Shown one piece after another: positions 16,881-26,172 of a stretch of 64,000 bases of DNA (the stretch's first letter is position 1; every line of letters starts with the position of its first letter). Source of the stretch: Nocardiopsis sp. CNR-923 (GTDB lineage: Bacteria; Actinomycetota; Actinomycetes; Streptosporangiales; Streptosporangiaceae). A program made the position numbers and the translations under genes. The stretch covers positions 62,001-126,000 of the forward strand of contig NZ_MKKC01000131.1 of NCBI RefSeq assembly GCF_001942255.1. The letters run 5' to 3'. The notes under the pieces were generated by a model that saw only the letters and a program-made list of their open reading frames with translations, searched no databases and was not told where the DNA came from.

Positions 16881-18687
16881 CGAGCGAAACCTCCCTGGTT
16901 CGGGTCGCGGTCCTCAGGGCCGTGCTGCGACCACGGGGGCGGGGGCGGCGTCTGAGGTTGCTGGTACCGCGGGTCGACGGTAACGGAAGGGTCGGCCGGA
17001 GCGGGCCGGGCGGCGAGGGGCGCGGCCGGCCCGTCTGCTTCGTCGGGCTCCTGCGAGGTCTCGGCGAGGCGCACGTCGATCGCCTCCTCCGAGACCGACT
17101 GGCGGATCTCCTCGACCAGGTCCTGGCCGGGGTCCTCGTCCTGGGGCCGGCGGCGCGCCTCGCCGACGTCCCCCACGAGGGAACTGATCTCCTGTTCGCG
17201 CTCGGCGATCCGGGCGGAGATCTCGCCCAGTCGGGCGCGGATGGCCGCCATGTCCGCCTCGGAGAACAGGGCGGTGTCGGTCTGGCCGATGATCTCCTGG
17301 GCGATGCGCAGGTAGTCGACGGAGGCGGTGTCGCCCGAACCGATCCGCAGGACCTGCGGCAGGCTGTCGGCGACCGCCTCAAGCTTGTCCAGAAGGTTCT
17401 CGCGGAAGCGGTAGTTGAGGATCTCGGGAGCCTCGGCGGCACTGACCGCGCGGATGTCCAGGGCCTGGGCCTGGAGCAGGGCCGCGTTGGCGTTGGCCTC
17501 GGACTCGGCCTCCACGAAGCGCTGGCGGGCCAGGGCGCGCGCCCGGTTGGTCTCCCGTTCCAGAGCCGTGTCCATCTGCGCCTGGTACTGGGCGATGTCC
17601 GCCTGGATCGCTGACAGGGTCTCCTGGAGGGTCGCCAGCTCCTTGTTCAGGTCACCCTCGTTCTGCTCCTTGCGCAGCTGGAGTTCGTACTCGAAGGTGT
17701 AGGCGTCCTTGGCGACGCGGACCATCTCCGGAGCCGCCAGATCCATCCGGTACTCCTGGCTGGAGGGCTCGGCGTGGGTGATGTTGGCGTTGGTCAGGAC
17801 CACGATCCCGCCGAACTGCTTGTTCAGCTGGTCGAGCAGGGCGTGCGTGCTCTCGCCGACCATGTCGTAGATCGCCGAGGCCTCCTGCTCGTAGATGAGG
17901 CTGCGGGTGGTCTCGCTGATCGCGTTGTTGAGCTTCTCCTGAAAGCCCTGCACTCCGCCCAGCGTGTAGACGAAGCTGGTCGCGTCCTCGATGCGGAACT
18001 GGACGAACAGGTCGACCGAAGCCTGGACCCCGCTCTTGGTGGGAGCCGAGCGGATGGGGGCGTGAAGGGGTACTCGCGCGTGGTGTTGACGATGTAGGAG
18101 ACGCGCTTCCAGGGGTTGAGCAGGGTGACGCGCCCGGGCTTGAAGTTGTCCTCGCGCTTGCCGAAGCGCGTGACGATCGCCTCGCAGCCCTCGGGCACCA
18201 TCACCATGCCCTGGCGCCACCACATGAAGGCCGCGACGGCCGCGGTGATGATCCAGTAGTGGATGCCGAAGAGGGGGTTGAGCAGGGGGTTGCCCCCGGC
18301 CAGCGACCACGGGATGAGGACGGTGAGGGAGCCGAGGAGTCCGAGGACCACGAGCAGGATCGCGGGAAGCATGGTGAGGAACGTGCGGCCGCGCGGGATC
18401 ACCATGGGGCAGATGACGTGCACGGCGCCGCCCCGGCCGCGCTCGGTGTGGCTGCGGTTGAGCGCCTCGCCCGCGTTGTTGAGCGAGGTGGTCTTCTGCT
18501 CGATCCGGGTGCCGACGGACTCGCCCTGCTCGCGGGCGGCGATGAAGTCACGCGGGTCCAGTCCGCCTCCCCCCTCGGACTGGGCCTGATCCGAGACCTG
18601 TTGGACGGCGCTGGCCATCGCCTGGCGCGGATCGCCTCCCTGAGCGATGGCGTCGGCGGCGCCGCGCACTGTCTGCGCGAACGACAT
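16877..18687 (-). pseudogene. SPFH/band-7 domain membrane protein B, one-base frameshift
   Basis: Partner of protein A. The N-terminal ~110 residues are a soluble segment and two helices (FLTMLPAILLVVLGLLGSLTVL, YWIITAAVAAFMWW), then the band-7 domain starts (MVPEGCEAIVTRFGKREDNF). At about 18061 the frame changes: EYPFT in one frame continues as APIRSAPTKSGVQASVDLFVQFRIED in another; one missing G restores it. After it come helical coiled-coil stretches, a low-complexity acidic linker and a proline-rich end (QQPQTPPPPPW). AAGGAG precedes the ATG at 18687. Together with protein A, it suggests a two-subunit SPFH assembly; no protease or NfeD partner is adjacent. Likely a sequencing indel. Confidence 0.8.
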
Positions 18688-19000
18688 AGGCGTGGACTCC
18701 TTGCTGGCGGAGATGGGGAACTATCGGGTTCGACGCGGCGTACACCCGCCCGGTTCCAGGTGGGAGCGACGCGAGGGCGGGCGCAACGGTATCGGATGGG
18801 GACAACGGTGGCACGGCTTCGATCCGAAACCCATGGGTCGTGCCCTGAGCGTGACCAGCCCTGTCACGGCGGACGGATCGGTCGCTGTTCCCCTCGCGGC
18901 GTCTCCGTGTGCGTGCCGGTTGGCAGCCGCGCGGGGACGGGGGCTAACGTCGTTCGAGGGACGGGCCGAAAAGCGGCCGCGACGAGGAGGAGCGCCCCCG
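18688..19000. other. Divergent intergenic region
   Basis: 313 bp between the SPFH operon and a small membrane protein gene on the other strand. No coding bias seen. It should hold the SPFH operon promoter; a GAGGAGG ribosome site for the right-hand gene is at 18984-18990. Confidence 0.5.
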
Positions 19001-19306
19001 ATGACCGCAGTACCGAGTGCCGTGCTGACCACCGCCGGGCTGATCGGCGGCTACGCGACCGCCCGCGCCACCGGAAACCGCCCGCTGGGAGGAGTGGTGC
19101 TGGCGGCCTTCGGCGCGGCGGCGTTCGAGTCGTGGCGTCGGCGTTCGGGGCTGGGCACCGCGATCGCGCTCACCGGGGTGTACGTGGGGGCGTTCGGCCT
19201 GGCGCACCCGCTGGCCGGGAAGGTCGGCTCATGGCCCGCCGTGCTGGGGGTGACCGCGGCGACCGCGGCGGTGGCCGTCGCGGTGGGAGACCGGGGCGGG
19301 GAGTAG
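19001..19306 (+). CDS. Small membrane protein, 101 residues
   Basis: Three hydrophobic helices (VLTTAGLIGGYATARAT, LGTAIALTGVYVGAFGLAHPL, WPAVLGVTAATAAVAVAVG). GAGGAGG lies about ten nt before the ATG. Actinobacteria often carry such short integral proteins; I cannot assign a family. Confidence 0.7.
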   Translation: MTAVPSAVLTTAGLIGGYATARATGNRPLGGVVLAAFGAAAFESWRRRSGLGTAIALTGVYVGAFGLAHPLAGKVGSWPAVLGVTAATAAVAVAVGDRGGE

Positions 19307-19364
19307 CCCGCCCGGGCGCATCCGCTGCGTCGCGCCCGCATCCGACCGTGCTTCCGGCGCCTGG

Positions 19365-19799
19365 TCAGGCGCGGCGACCCTGGATGTAGGCCTCCAGCGC
19401 GGCGCGGTCGTCCTCCAGCACGCTCAGACGGCTCTTGACGACGTCGCCGATGCTGACGATGCCCACCAGCCTGCCCCCGGACAGGACGGGGACGTGCCGG
19501 AACCGCCGCAGCGTCATCGCCTCGCTGACGTCCTCGACGGTGTCCTCGGTGGAGCAGGTGAACACGTCCCTGGTCATGATGGCCGAGACGGGGTCGGAGA
19601 GGAGTTCGGGGCCGCTGCGTTGGAGGGCCCGGACGACGTCGCGCTCGGAGACGATGCCGACGACGCGGTCGTCCTCGGCGACGACGACGGCGCCGATGTC
19701 CTGGCGGGCGAGTTCGGTGAGGAGTAGCGCGATGGTCGCGTCGGGGGCGACCCTGACCACCTCCGGCCCCTTGGACCGGAGGATCGCGGCGATCAGCAT
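19365..19799 (-). CDS. CBS-domain pair protein
   Basis: About 144 residues made of two CBS motifs: ~4-60 (VVRVAPDATIALLLTELARQDIGAVVVAEDDRVVGIVSERD) and ~75-130 (MTRDVFTCSTEDTVEDVSEAMTLRRFRHVPVLSGGRLVGIVSIGD). Such stand-alone CBS proteins bind adenine nucleotides and are often stress-induced in actinobacteria (compare the hypoxic response protein Hrp1 of mycobacteria). GGAAGGTGG precedes the ATG at 19799; a longer reading upstream is low complexity. Role unknown. Confidence 0.88.
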   Translation of the reverse strand: MLIAAILRSKGPEVVRVAPDATIALLLTELARQDIGAVVVAEDDRVVGIVSERDVVRALQRSGPELLSDPVSAIMTRDVFTCSTEDTVEDVSEAMTLRRFRHVPVLSGGRLVGIVSIGDVVKSRLSVLEDDRAALEAYIQGRRA

Positions 19800-20083
19800 G
19801 GGGACCACCTTCCGCTGAAGGGCGCTCGGTCCCGAAGAGCTACCCGTTCCGCGGGTCGGCCAACCACAGGTCTGGACCATCCGCGTGCTCTCCGTACACA
19901 GCGCACCCCGGGGAGCCACGCGGCTCTGTCGAGGACCAGTGTGCCCCCGTGGCCACTTTCCTGTCGGCCACGCCGCCTCCACCATCGCCTCGGGGCTGGG
20001 GGCGTCCTTGATCTCCGTGAGCACACCGGAAGCCGGTGGCCGCGCCAGTTCGCCATCCCGGTCACTCGGCGCTCCTCCCGATA

Positions 20084-23000
20084 TCAGCTGCACCCGCTGG
20101 TGGCGCCGCACCCCTCACAGGCGTAGCAGCTGCCCGACGGCCGCATCTTGGTGCCGCAGGTCATGCACAGCGGCGCGTCCGCGACGAAGCCCTGCCGCAG
20201 CTCCAACAGTTCCGTGCTGGAGTGCGGCTCCCTCGGCGGGGCCTCCTCCCGCTCAGCGCCGGGGCTCTCGGCCTCGGCGTCCCGGGTGGGGGCCGACTGG
20301 GCGTAGGACTCCACCTCGGCCGCGACCTGGGTCGGATCCCCGTCCGCGACCCGTGCCGCACGCTCGTCCGACGAGAGCACACCCAGCGCGGCGCGTTCGT
20401 CGTAGGACAGGTGGTCCAGGGCCAGACGCCGGAAGATGTAGTCCACCACCGACTGCGCCATGGGGACGTCGGGGTCGTCGGTCATGCCCGCCGGTTCGAA
20501 ACGCATGTTCGTGAACTTCTGCGCGTAGGTCTCCAACGGGACGCCGTACTGGAGGGCGATGGAGACCGCGATGGAGAACGCGTCCATCACCCCGGCCAGG
20601 GTGGAGCCCTGCTTGCCGAGCTTCAGGAACACCTCGCCCAGGCCGCCGTCCGGATAGGAACCGGCGGTGATGTAGCCCTCGGCGCCGCCCACCGCGAACG
20701 ACATGGTCTCGCTCGGGCGCTTCTTGGGCAGGCGACGGCGGACCGGGCGGGCCGCCTCCGCGGAGCGCGGGGCCGCGGAGCGCCCCTCTCCCCGCCTCTG
20801 CGCCGCCGGCCGACAGCGGTTGGCCGACCTTGCAGTTGTCGCGGTACACGGCGAGTGCCTTCAGACCCATCCGCCAGCCCTCGAAGTAGAGGTGCTCGAA
20901 GTCGGCGACGGTGGCCTCCTCCGGGACGTTGACCGTCTTGGAGATCGCCCCGGACAGGAAGGGCTGCACCGCGGCCATCATGCGCAGGTGACCCATCGGC
21001 TGAATGTGGCGGCGGCCCATCGCGCAGTCGAACACCTCCAGGTGCTCGGGGCGCAGTCCGGGAGCGTCCTCCACGTGTCCGTGCTCGGCGACGTACTCGA
21101 CGATCGCCTCGATCTGCTCGGCCCGGTAGCCGAGGGTGCGCAGGGCGCGCGGGACGGCCCGGTTGACGATCTGCATGGAGCCGCCGCCGACGAGCTTCTT
21201 GAATTTGACCAGCGAGAAGTCCGGCTCGATCCCGGTGGTGTCGCAGTCGAGCATGAAGCCGATGGTGCCGGTCGGTGCGAGCAGGCTCGCCTGCGCGTTG
21301 CGCCACCCGTGGCGTTCGCCGAGGCGCAGGCACTCGGCCCACTCGCGGGTGGCCGCCTCGTGGACGGGCTCCTCCAAAGCCCCGACGGCGCGCAGGTCGT
21401 CGTTGGCGGCGACGTGCTTGCGCATGACGCGGCGGTGCGCACGGCTGTCGCGCGCGTACCCCTCGTACGGACCGACCACGGCGGCCAGTTCGGCGCCGCG
21501 GCGGTAGGCGGCGGCCGTCATCAGGGAGGTGACCGCGGCGGCGACGGCGCGTCCGCCGTCGGAGTCGTAGGCGTGGCCGGTTGCCATCAGCAGGGCGCCG
21601 AGGTTGGCGTAGCCGATGCCGAGCTGGCGGTGGGCGCGGGTGGTCCGCGCGATCGTGTCGGTGGGGAAGTCGGCGAACGTGACGGAGATGTCCATCGCCG
21701 TGACGACCAACTCGGTGAGCCGGACCAGGGACTCCACGTCGAAGGAGTCGTCCTCCCGCAGGAACTTCAGCAGGTTGATCGAGGCCAGGTTGCACGAGGA
21801 GTCGTCCAGGGACATGTACTCCGAGCAGTTGGCCACGACGGTGGTTCCCACCACGTACGAGTGGTTGCGGGGTTCGGTGAGGTTGTACGTGGTTTCGAAC
21901 CCCTGGGACTCCCGGCCGACCAGGCGGACCGAGGTGTCGGCCGCGTGTACGCGAGCGCGGCCCAGCGCGGCGCGGAGTTCGTCTTGCCTGATCCCGAGGG
22001 AGGAGCCGACCAGGGTGGAGAACTCCCGCAGGAACCGGCCGGTGATCCGGAGAGCGTGCGCGGGCCCGTCACCGCCGGAGGCGAGCCTTCCGTCCTCGCG
22101 CGTCTGGGGAGGGGAGTCCGGTCCGACCCGGGACCTCGTGTGGAGGCTGCTGGCGATGCCGAAGGAGCCGAGAAGCTCCTGGGCATCGCGCAGGAGACGC
22201 TCGGAACGGCTGGTCAGCTCCACGTGGCGCGTCCCGTCGGACTGCTCGGCCACTCGGCCGCCCGCGTCGAACAAGCCCCGGAGGAACGCGAGGACCGCCT
22301 CCTGCGGCCCCTCGAAGAGCGCTTGGGGAACGACCCCGCCCGCCGCCTCCGTCCCCAACCCGAGTGCGCGGACGAACTCCACCAGCGCCGGACTCGCGAC
22401 CCTCAACCGTCGCGTCCCCTTCGGCCGGACGCTGGACGCGCCCGGCAACCCCGTGAGGCGCTCGACCAGCGCACGGTGGCACGGGAGGACGTCCGCCCGC
22501 TCCTCAGCGCTGCCGTAGACGGTCACGACCGAGCGCTCCCCGACCGAGCCGCCCCCCGCGAGCCATCCCAGGTAGTGGGCGAGGTCCGGGTCCTCGTCCC
22601 ATGTGTCCGGGAGGTTCAGCGCACGGACTCCGGGCCTGGCCGCGGCCGCGCGGGCGGTTTCCGACGCCGCCCAGGGAATCCGTGGGGCGGGGTTGGAGCG
22701 TGGGGCGTACCGGAGCGAGCGCACGATCCGGTCGTCCTCGGTGAGGTCCTCCGCGGCCACCCATCCCCGGTCCGTCGTCCACACTCGGTGGCCAGGGGTG
22801 CAGCGCAGGATCGAACCGTCCGAGAAGCGCAGGGCGAGGATCTCGTTGGTCCCGGTGACCATGTACCGGACGGGCGCCGAGGCCACCACCGCGTCCCGTG
22901 GGTCCTCACCGGACGTGACGTCGTTGGTGTAGACGCCGAACGTCTCGCCTCGGGCGGCGCGTTCGACGAGTGCGCCGATCGGGATCTGCCCCCGGTCGGT

Positions 23001-24095
23001 GAGCACGCGCTGATCAGCTGGGAAACAGGGATTGCTGGCGCTGACACGCCCGCCCCCGGGGTTGGTGTGCCAGTCCTGGATGGTGCCGTCGTACTGGATT
23101 CCGGGGTCGGCGCACTCCCACGCGGCCCTGGCCATCCGGTGGAACAGGTCCTTGGCGTCGACGGTGGCGATGACCTCGCCGGTGGTGCGGGAGGTCAGTC
23201 CGAACTCGGATCCGGTCTCCACCGCGCGCATGAAGGCGTCGCAGACCCGCACCGAGTTGTTGGCGTTCTGGTACTGGACGCTGAACGTGTCCGCGCCGCC
23301 GAGGTCGACGTCGAATCCCGCGTCGCGCAGGGCGCGGACCTTGTGCTCCTCGCGCGCCTTGGTCTCGGTGAACTCCTCGATGTCGGGGTGGTCGACGTCC
23401 AGGACGACCATCTTGGCCGCCCGGCGGGTGGCGCCGCCGGACTTGATGGTTCCCGCGGAGGCGTCGGCGCCGCGCATGAAGGACACGGGCCCCGAGGCCA
23501 TGCCGCCGGACGAGAGCGGTTCCCGGCTGGAGCGGATCCGCGACAGGTTCACACCCGCTCCGGAGCCGCCCTTGAAGATGATCCCCTCCTCCTTGTACCA
23601 GTCGAGGATTGACTCCATGGTGTCGTCGACGGACAGGATGAAGCACGCGCTGACCTGCTGGGCCGAGGTGGTTCCGACGTTGAACCAGACCGGGGAGTTG
23701 AAGCTGAAGAGCTGGTGGACCAGGGCGTACTTGAGTTCGTGGTCGAAGACCTCGGCGTCGGCGTCGTCCCTGAAGTAGCCGTGGGCGCGGCCGGTGGCGG
23801 TGTAGACGCCGACGACGCGGTCGACGAGCTGCTTGAGGCTCCACTCGCGCTCGGGGGTCCCCGGGGCGCCGCGGAAGTACTTGCTCGCCACGATCTGCGT
23901 GGCGTTCATCGACCAGGGGGCGGGGAACTCCACACCGCGCTGCTCGAAGTTGACCGTCCCGTCACGCCAGTTGGTCATGACGACGTCGCGACGCTCCCAA
24001 TCGAGGGTGTCGTAGGGGTGGACGCCGGGCGTGGTGTGGACGCGCCCGATCCGGAGCCCCTCGTGTCCGGCCTTGCCGCCGGTGTTCTCCGTCAT
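20084..24095 (-). CDS. nrdJ: Vitamin B12-dependent ribonucleotide reductase with intein, frameshifted
   Basis: Class II reductase making deoxynucleotides with adenosylcobalamin. Starts at ATG 24095 with GGGGGAG upstream. The N-terminal part has the substrate-site SFNSPVWFNVG, QVSACFILSVDD (redox Cys) and GGSGAGVNLSRIRSS. A 400-residue intein interrupts it after residue 356. The C-extein continues with CSEYMSLDDSSCNLASINL, including the catalytic Asn-x-Cys-x-Glu type site in combination with the flank (NPCSEY after splicing), and APTGTIGFMLDCDTTGIEP. In the linker at about 20781-20796 (two runs of G/C) the frame moves; the end (RPVRRRLPKKRPSETMSFAV ... CMTCGTKMRPSGSCYACEGCG) has the Cys-rich zinc-binding tail typical of NrdJ. 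The shift corresponds to one extra base. It lies downstream of nrdR, probably in one operon. Confidence 0.93.
21828..23027 (-). other. Intein in NrdJ with degenerate LAGLIDADG motifs
   Basis: 400 codons between extein residues Pro356 and Cys. It begins Cys1 (CFPADQRVLTDRGQIP), has a block B with the Thr-x-x-His pair (CTPGHRVWT), and ends YNLTEPRNHSYVVG...VVAN followed by extein Cys. The last residue is Asn as needed; the residue before it is Ala in place of the common His. The endonuclease region has LAHYLGWLAGGGSV and LAFLRGLFDAGGRV. In LAGLIDADG enzymes the Asp before the last Gly of each motif binds the metal (GDG, DADG); here both positions are Gly. Splicing looks intact, homing activity looks lost. 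Confidence 0.9.
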
Positions 24096-24130
24096 GACGG
24101 CATCTCCCCCGAGAATGCGCCTGGAGGGTG

Positions 24131-24604
24131 TCACCCGGTGGTCGAGCCCGTGTCGGCCTGGTGGTCCTGACGCAGGCTCGCGATCTCGGCCTCGAAGTCC
24201 GCGAGACTCTCGAACCCGCGGTAGACGCTGGCGAAGTGCAGGTAGGCGACTTCGTCCAGTTCGCGCATGGGGCCGAGGATGGCCAGCCCGATCTCGTGCG
24301 CGGGGACCTCGGCCAGACCCCGGCTGCGGATCTCCTCCTCGACGCGCTGTCCGAGCTTGGCGAGCGCGTCCTCGGAGACCGGGCGGCCCTGACAGGCCCT
24401 GCGCACTCCGGCGATGACCTTGGTTCGGCTGAACGGTTCGGTGACCCCCGAACGCTTGGCGACCATCAACAGGACGGTCTCCTGCGTGGTGAACCTGCGC
24501 TCGCACACGGGGCAGGACCTGCGGCGTCTGATGGCCGCGCCGTCGTCGGTGGACCTGCTGTCGATCACCCGGGTGTCCGGGTGGCGGCAGAACGGACAAT
24601 GCAT
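24131..24604 (-). CDS. nrdR: Transcriptional repressor NrdR
   Basis: ATP/dATP-responsive repressor of ribonucleotide reductase genes. About 157 residues: a zinc ribbon with four Cys (MHCPFCRHPDTRVIDSR ... RRSCPVCERRFTTQE) followed by an ATP-cone domain (VAKRSGVTEPFSRTKVIAGVRRAC). Its stop is 36 nt before the nrdJ start, so nrdR-nrdJ form an operon. Two NrdR boxes lie upstream (24649-24664, 24680-24695), pointing to autoregulation. Confidence 0.96.
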   Translation of the reverse strand: MHCPFCRHPDTRVIDSRSTDDGAAIRRRRSCPVCERRFTTQETVLLMVAKRSGVTEPFSRTKVIAGVRRACQGRPVSEDALAKLGQRVEEEIRSRGLAEVPAHEIGLAILGPMRELDEVAYLHFASVYRGFESLADFEAEIASLRQDHQADTGSTTG

Positions 24605-24648
24605 CCCTGTTCACCTGCTTCCTCGCGACGACCCGTACGTCCACTTAA

Positions 24649-24664
24649 CCACAAGTCCTGGACT
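24649..24664 (-). promoter_or_regulatory. NrdR box, proximal
   Basis: A 16-bp imperfect palindrome, on the plus strand CCACAAGTCCTGGACT. One half (CCACAA) fits the NrdR half-site well. Its centre is 31 bp (three helical turns) from the second box, the spacing known for actinobacterial NrdR operators. Confidence 0.65.
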
Positions 24665-24679
24665 TTCGCTTCTCTGCCA

Positions 24680-24695
24680 CTCCCAGATGTTGTGG
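24680..24695 (-). promoter_or_regulatory. NrdR box, distal
   Basis: Minus strand CCACAACATCTGGGAG, a 16-bp site in inverted relation to the proximal box with a 15-bp spacer. Together the outer halves read AACCACAA ... TTGTGGTT. Confidence 0.65.
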
Positions 24696-25021
24696 TTGAA
24701 CCTCGACCGCCACCCGACGTCCCGCAACCAGCCCGGAGTGTGCCCCGCCCACGGGGCCGCGGGCACGGACGGAGCGGCCCCGCCAGTGCTCACGAGGGGA
24801 TGGAGAGGGTCGGCGGACAGTCCGCGGAAGGGGCACGGGTCCGCCCGAAATCCGGTTGCCAGGATACCGCCGAACGGCCCCCCAACACCGCGCCCGGAGG
24901 TTCGCGAAACCGTCGACAACCGCGTGCGCAGGGAGTTCGCGACGCGGACGGCCCCGGGGAGACGAGACCCACACCGACACCGGCGGCATCGTGTTCGCGT
25001 ATTCCGGGGACAGCGACGGGA

Positions 25022-25033
25022 GTACACGTGTAC
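25022..25033. promoter_or_regulatory. 12-bp perfect palindrome GTACACGTGTAC
   Basis: Perfect dyad 55 bp upstream of the SOS box. It could be an operator for a dimeric regulator; none is identified. Confidence 0.35.
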
Positions 25034-25076
25034 ACGTAAGTGGAGGCCGGTAATTGACCGCGAAAACACCCGGCAA

Positions 25077-25085
25077 TTATCCACA
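25077..25085 (+). promoter_or_regulatory. Perfect DnaA box TTATCCACA
   Basis: A single perfect match to the DnaA-binding consensus, three bp before the SOS box. Only one box is seen, so it is not an origin; it could let DnaA act on lexA or nrdR transcription. Confidence 0.5.
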
Positions 25086-25088
25086 GCC

Positions 25089-25104
25089 TCGAACGCTTGT
25101 TTGA
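25089..25104 (+). promoter_or_regulatory. SOS box (LexA operator) of lexA
   Basis: TCGAACGCTTGTTTGA matches the actinobacterial LexA consensus TCGAAC-N4-GTTCGA with one mismatch. Its right half overlaps the -35 hexamer of the lexA promoter, so bound LexA would block polymerase. Confidence 0.85.
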
Positions 25105-25129
25105 TATCACCGTCTGCAACGACTAATGT
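25101..25129 (+). promoter_or_regulatory. lexA promoter
   Basis: TTGATA (25101-25106), 17-bp spacer, TAATGT (25124-25129). Overlaps the SOS box. Confidence 0.7.
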
Positions 25130-25251
25130 TGACGTTGATTTCACTCCGGTTTCGTCGGCACGTGGACCCACGGGTCCGCGCTGGCGCGGACCGGAGCCAG
25201 GCAGTCACCCAAGCAGGCCCCGACCGAACCGAACGCCGAGGAGGCCCGGCC

Positions 25252-25968
25252 GTGCCGGAGGAGAATCCCGGAAGCACCACCGTCCTCTCGCCCGTGGGCG
25301 ACACGGGCGGGCCGAAGCCCGACGCCCCCAAACTCACGGCGCGTCAGCAGAGCGTGCTGAACTGTATCCAGCGGTACGTACGGGAGCGCGGTTTCCCGCC
25401 CTCGATAAGGGAAATCGGTGACGCGGTCGGACTGTCCAGTCCCTCCAGCGTGGCGCATCAGCTCAAGGTGCTCCAGCGCAAGGGGTACCTGCACCGTGAC
25501 CAGAACCGCCCGCGGGCGGTCGAGCTGCGCACGCCCGGCCGTGCCTCCGGCGTCAAGGCGGACCCGGCGGAGCCGAGCGCGGACGCCTCGCGAGCGGCCG
25601 CCGTGCCGTTGGTCGGCCGGATCGCCGCGGGCGGACCGATCCTCGCCGAGGAGTCCGTCGAGGACGTGCTGTCCCTGCCGCGTCAGCTGGTCGGAGAGGG
25701 TCGGCTGTTCATGCTCACCGTGGTCGGTGACTCGATGACCGACGCGGCCATCACCGACGGCGACATGGTGGTCGTCCGGCAGCAGCCGGAGGCCAACAAC
25801 GGCGACATCGTGGCCGCCCTGCTCGACGACGAGGCCACCGTCAAGGTGCTGCGCCGCGAGGACGACGGCCACGTGTGGCTCATGCCGCGCAACGACGCCT
25901 ACGAGCCCATCAACGGCGACGACGCCACCATCCTGGGCAAAGTCGTCGCCGTCATGCGCCGGGTCTGA
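25252..25968 (+). CDS. lexA: SOS repressor LexA
   Basis: Self-cleaving repressor of DNA-damage genes. About 238 residues. The N-terminal winged helix domain reads LTARQQSVLNCIQRYV and PPSIREIGDAVGLSSPSSVAHQL. The cleavage site is the AlaGly pair in GRIAAGGPILAEE; the S24-type protease domain has the catalytic Ser in VVGDSMTDAAI and the Lys in EATVKVLRRE. The GTG at 25252 follows GAGGAGG and is preferred; earlier in-frame starts give an unlikely basic leader. Regulated by its own SOS box. Confidence 0.96.
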   Translation: MPEENPGSTTVLSPVGDTGGPKPDAPKLTARQQSVLNCIQRYVRERGFPPSIREIGDAVGLSSPSSVAHQLKVLQRKGYLHRDQNRPRAVELRTPGRASGVKADPAEPSADASRAAAVPLVGRIAAGGPILAEESVEDVLSLPRQLVGEGRLFMLTVVGDSMTDAAITDGDMVVVRQQPEANNGDIVAALLDDEATVKVLRREDDGHVWLMPRNDAYEPINGDDATILGKVVAVMRRV

Positions 25969-26172
25969 AGGGCGCGGGCCGGCCCGCGCCGTCCGGGAGG
26001 GCGCCAGGCTCCCGGACCGGGCCGCCAGGCCGTGTGCCGCGCACCCGTCCCTGCTGCGCGACGCCCCGGCACGGCTCTCGCCGCGTTCTCATCAGTCGAA
26101 AGGACCCCGACCTCGCTCCCTCTTCGGCCTCACGACGGGCGGCATCCGCGGCACACACCGTAGGCTGAGGTC

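Larger units (their letters stand above)
24605..25251. other. Regulatory region between nrdR and lexA
   Basis: 647 bp without a gene. It contains two NrdR boxes at the nrdR end, and at the lexA end a 12-bp palindrome, a perfect DnaA box, an SOS box and a good promoter. The middle (about 24720-25010) shows nothing recognisable. Confidence 0.75.

Noticed and set aside
25077..25085. Chromosomal origin at the DnaA box
   Set aside because: Only one perfect box and no dnaA, dnaN or recF nearby; origins have many boxes.
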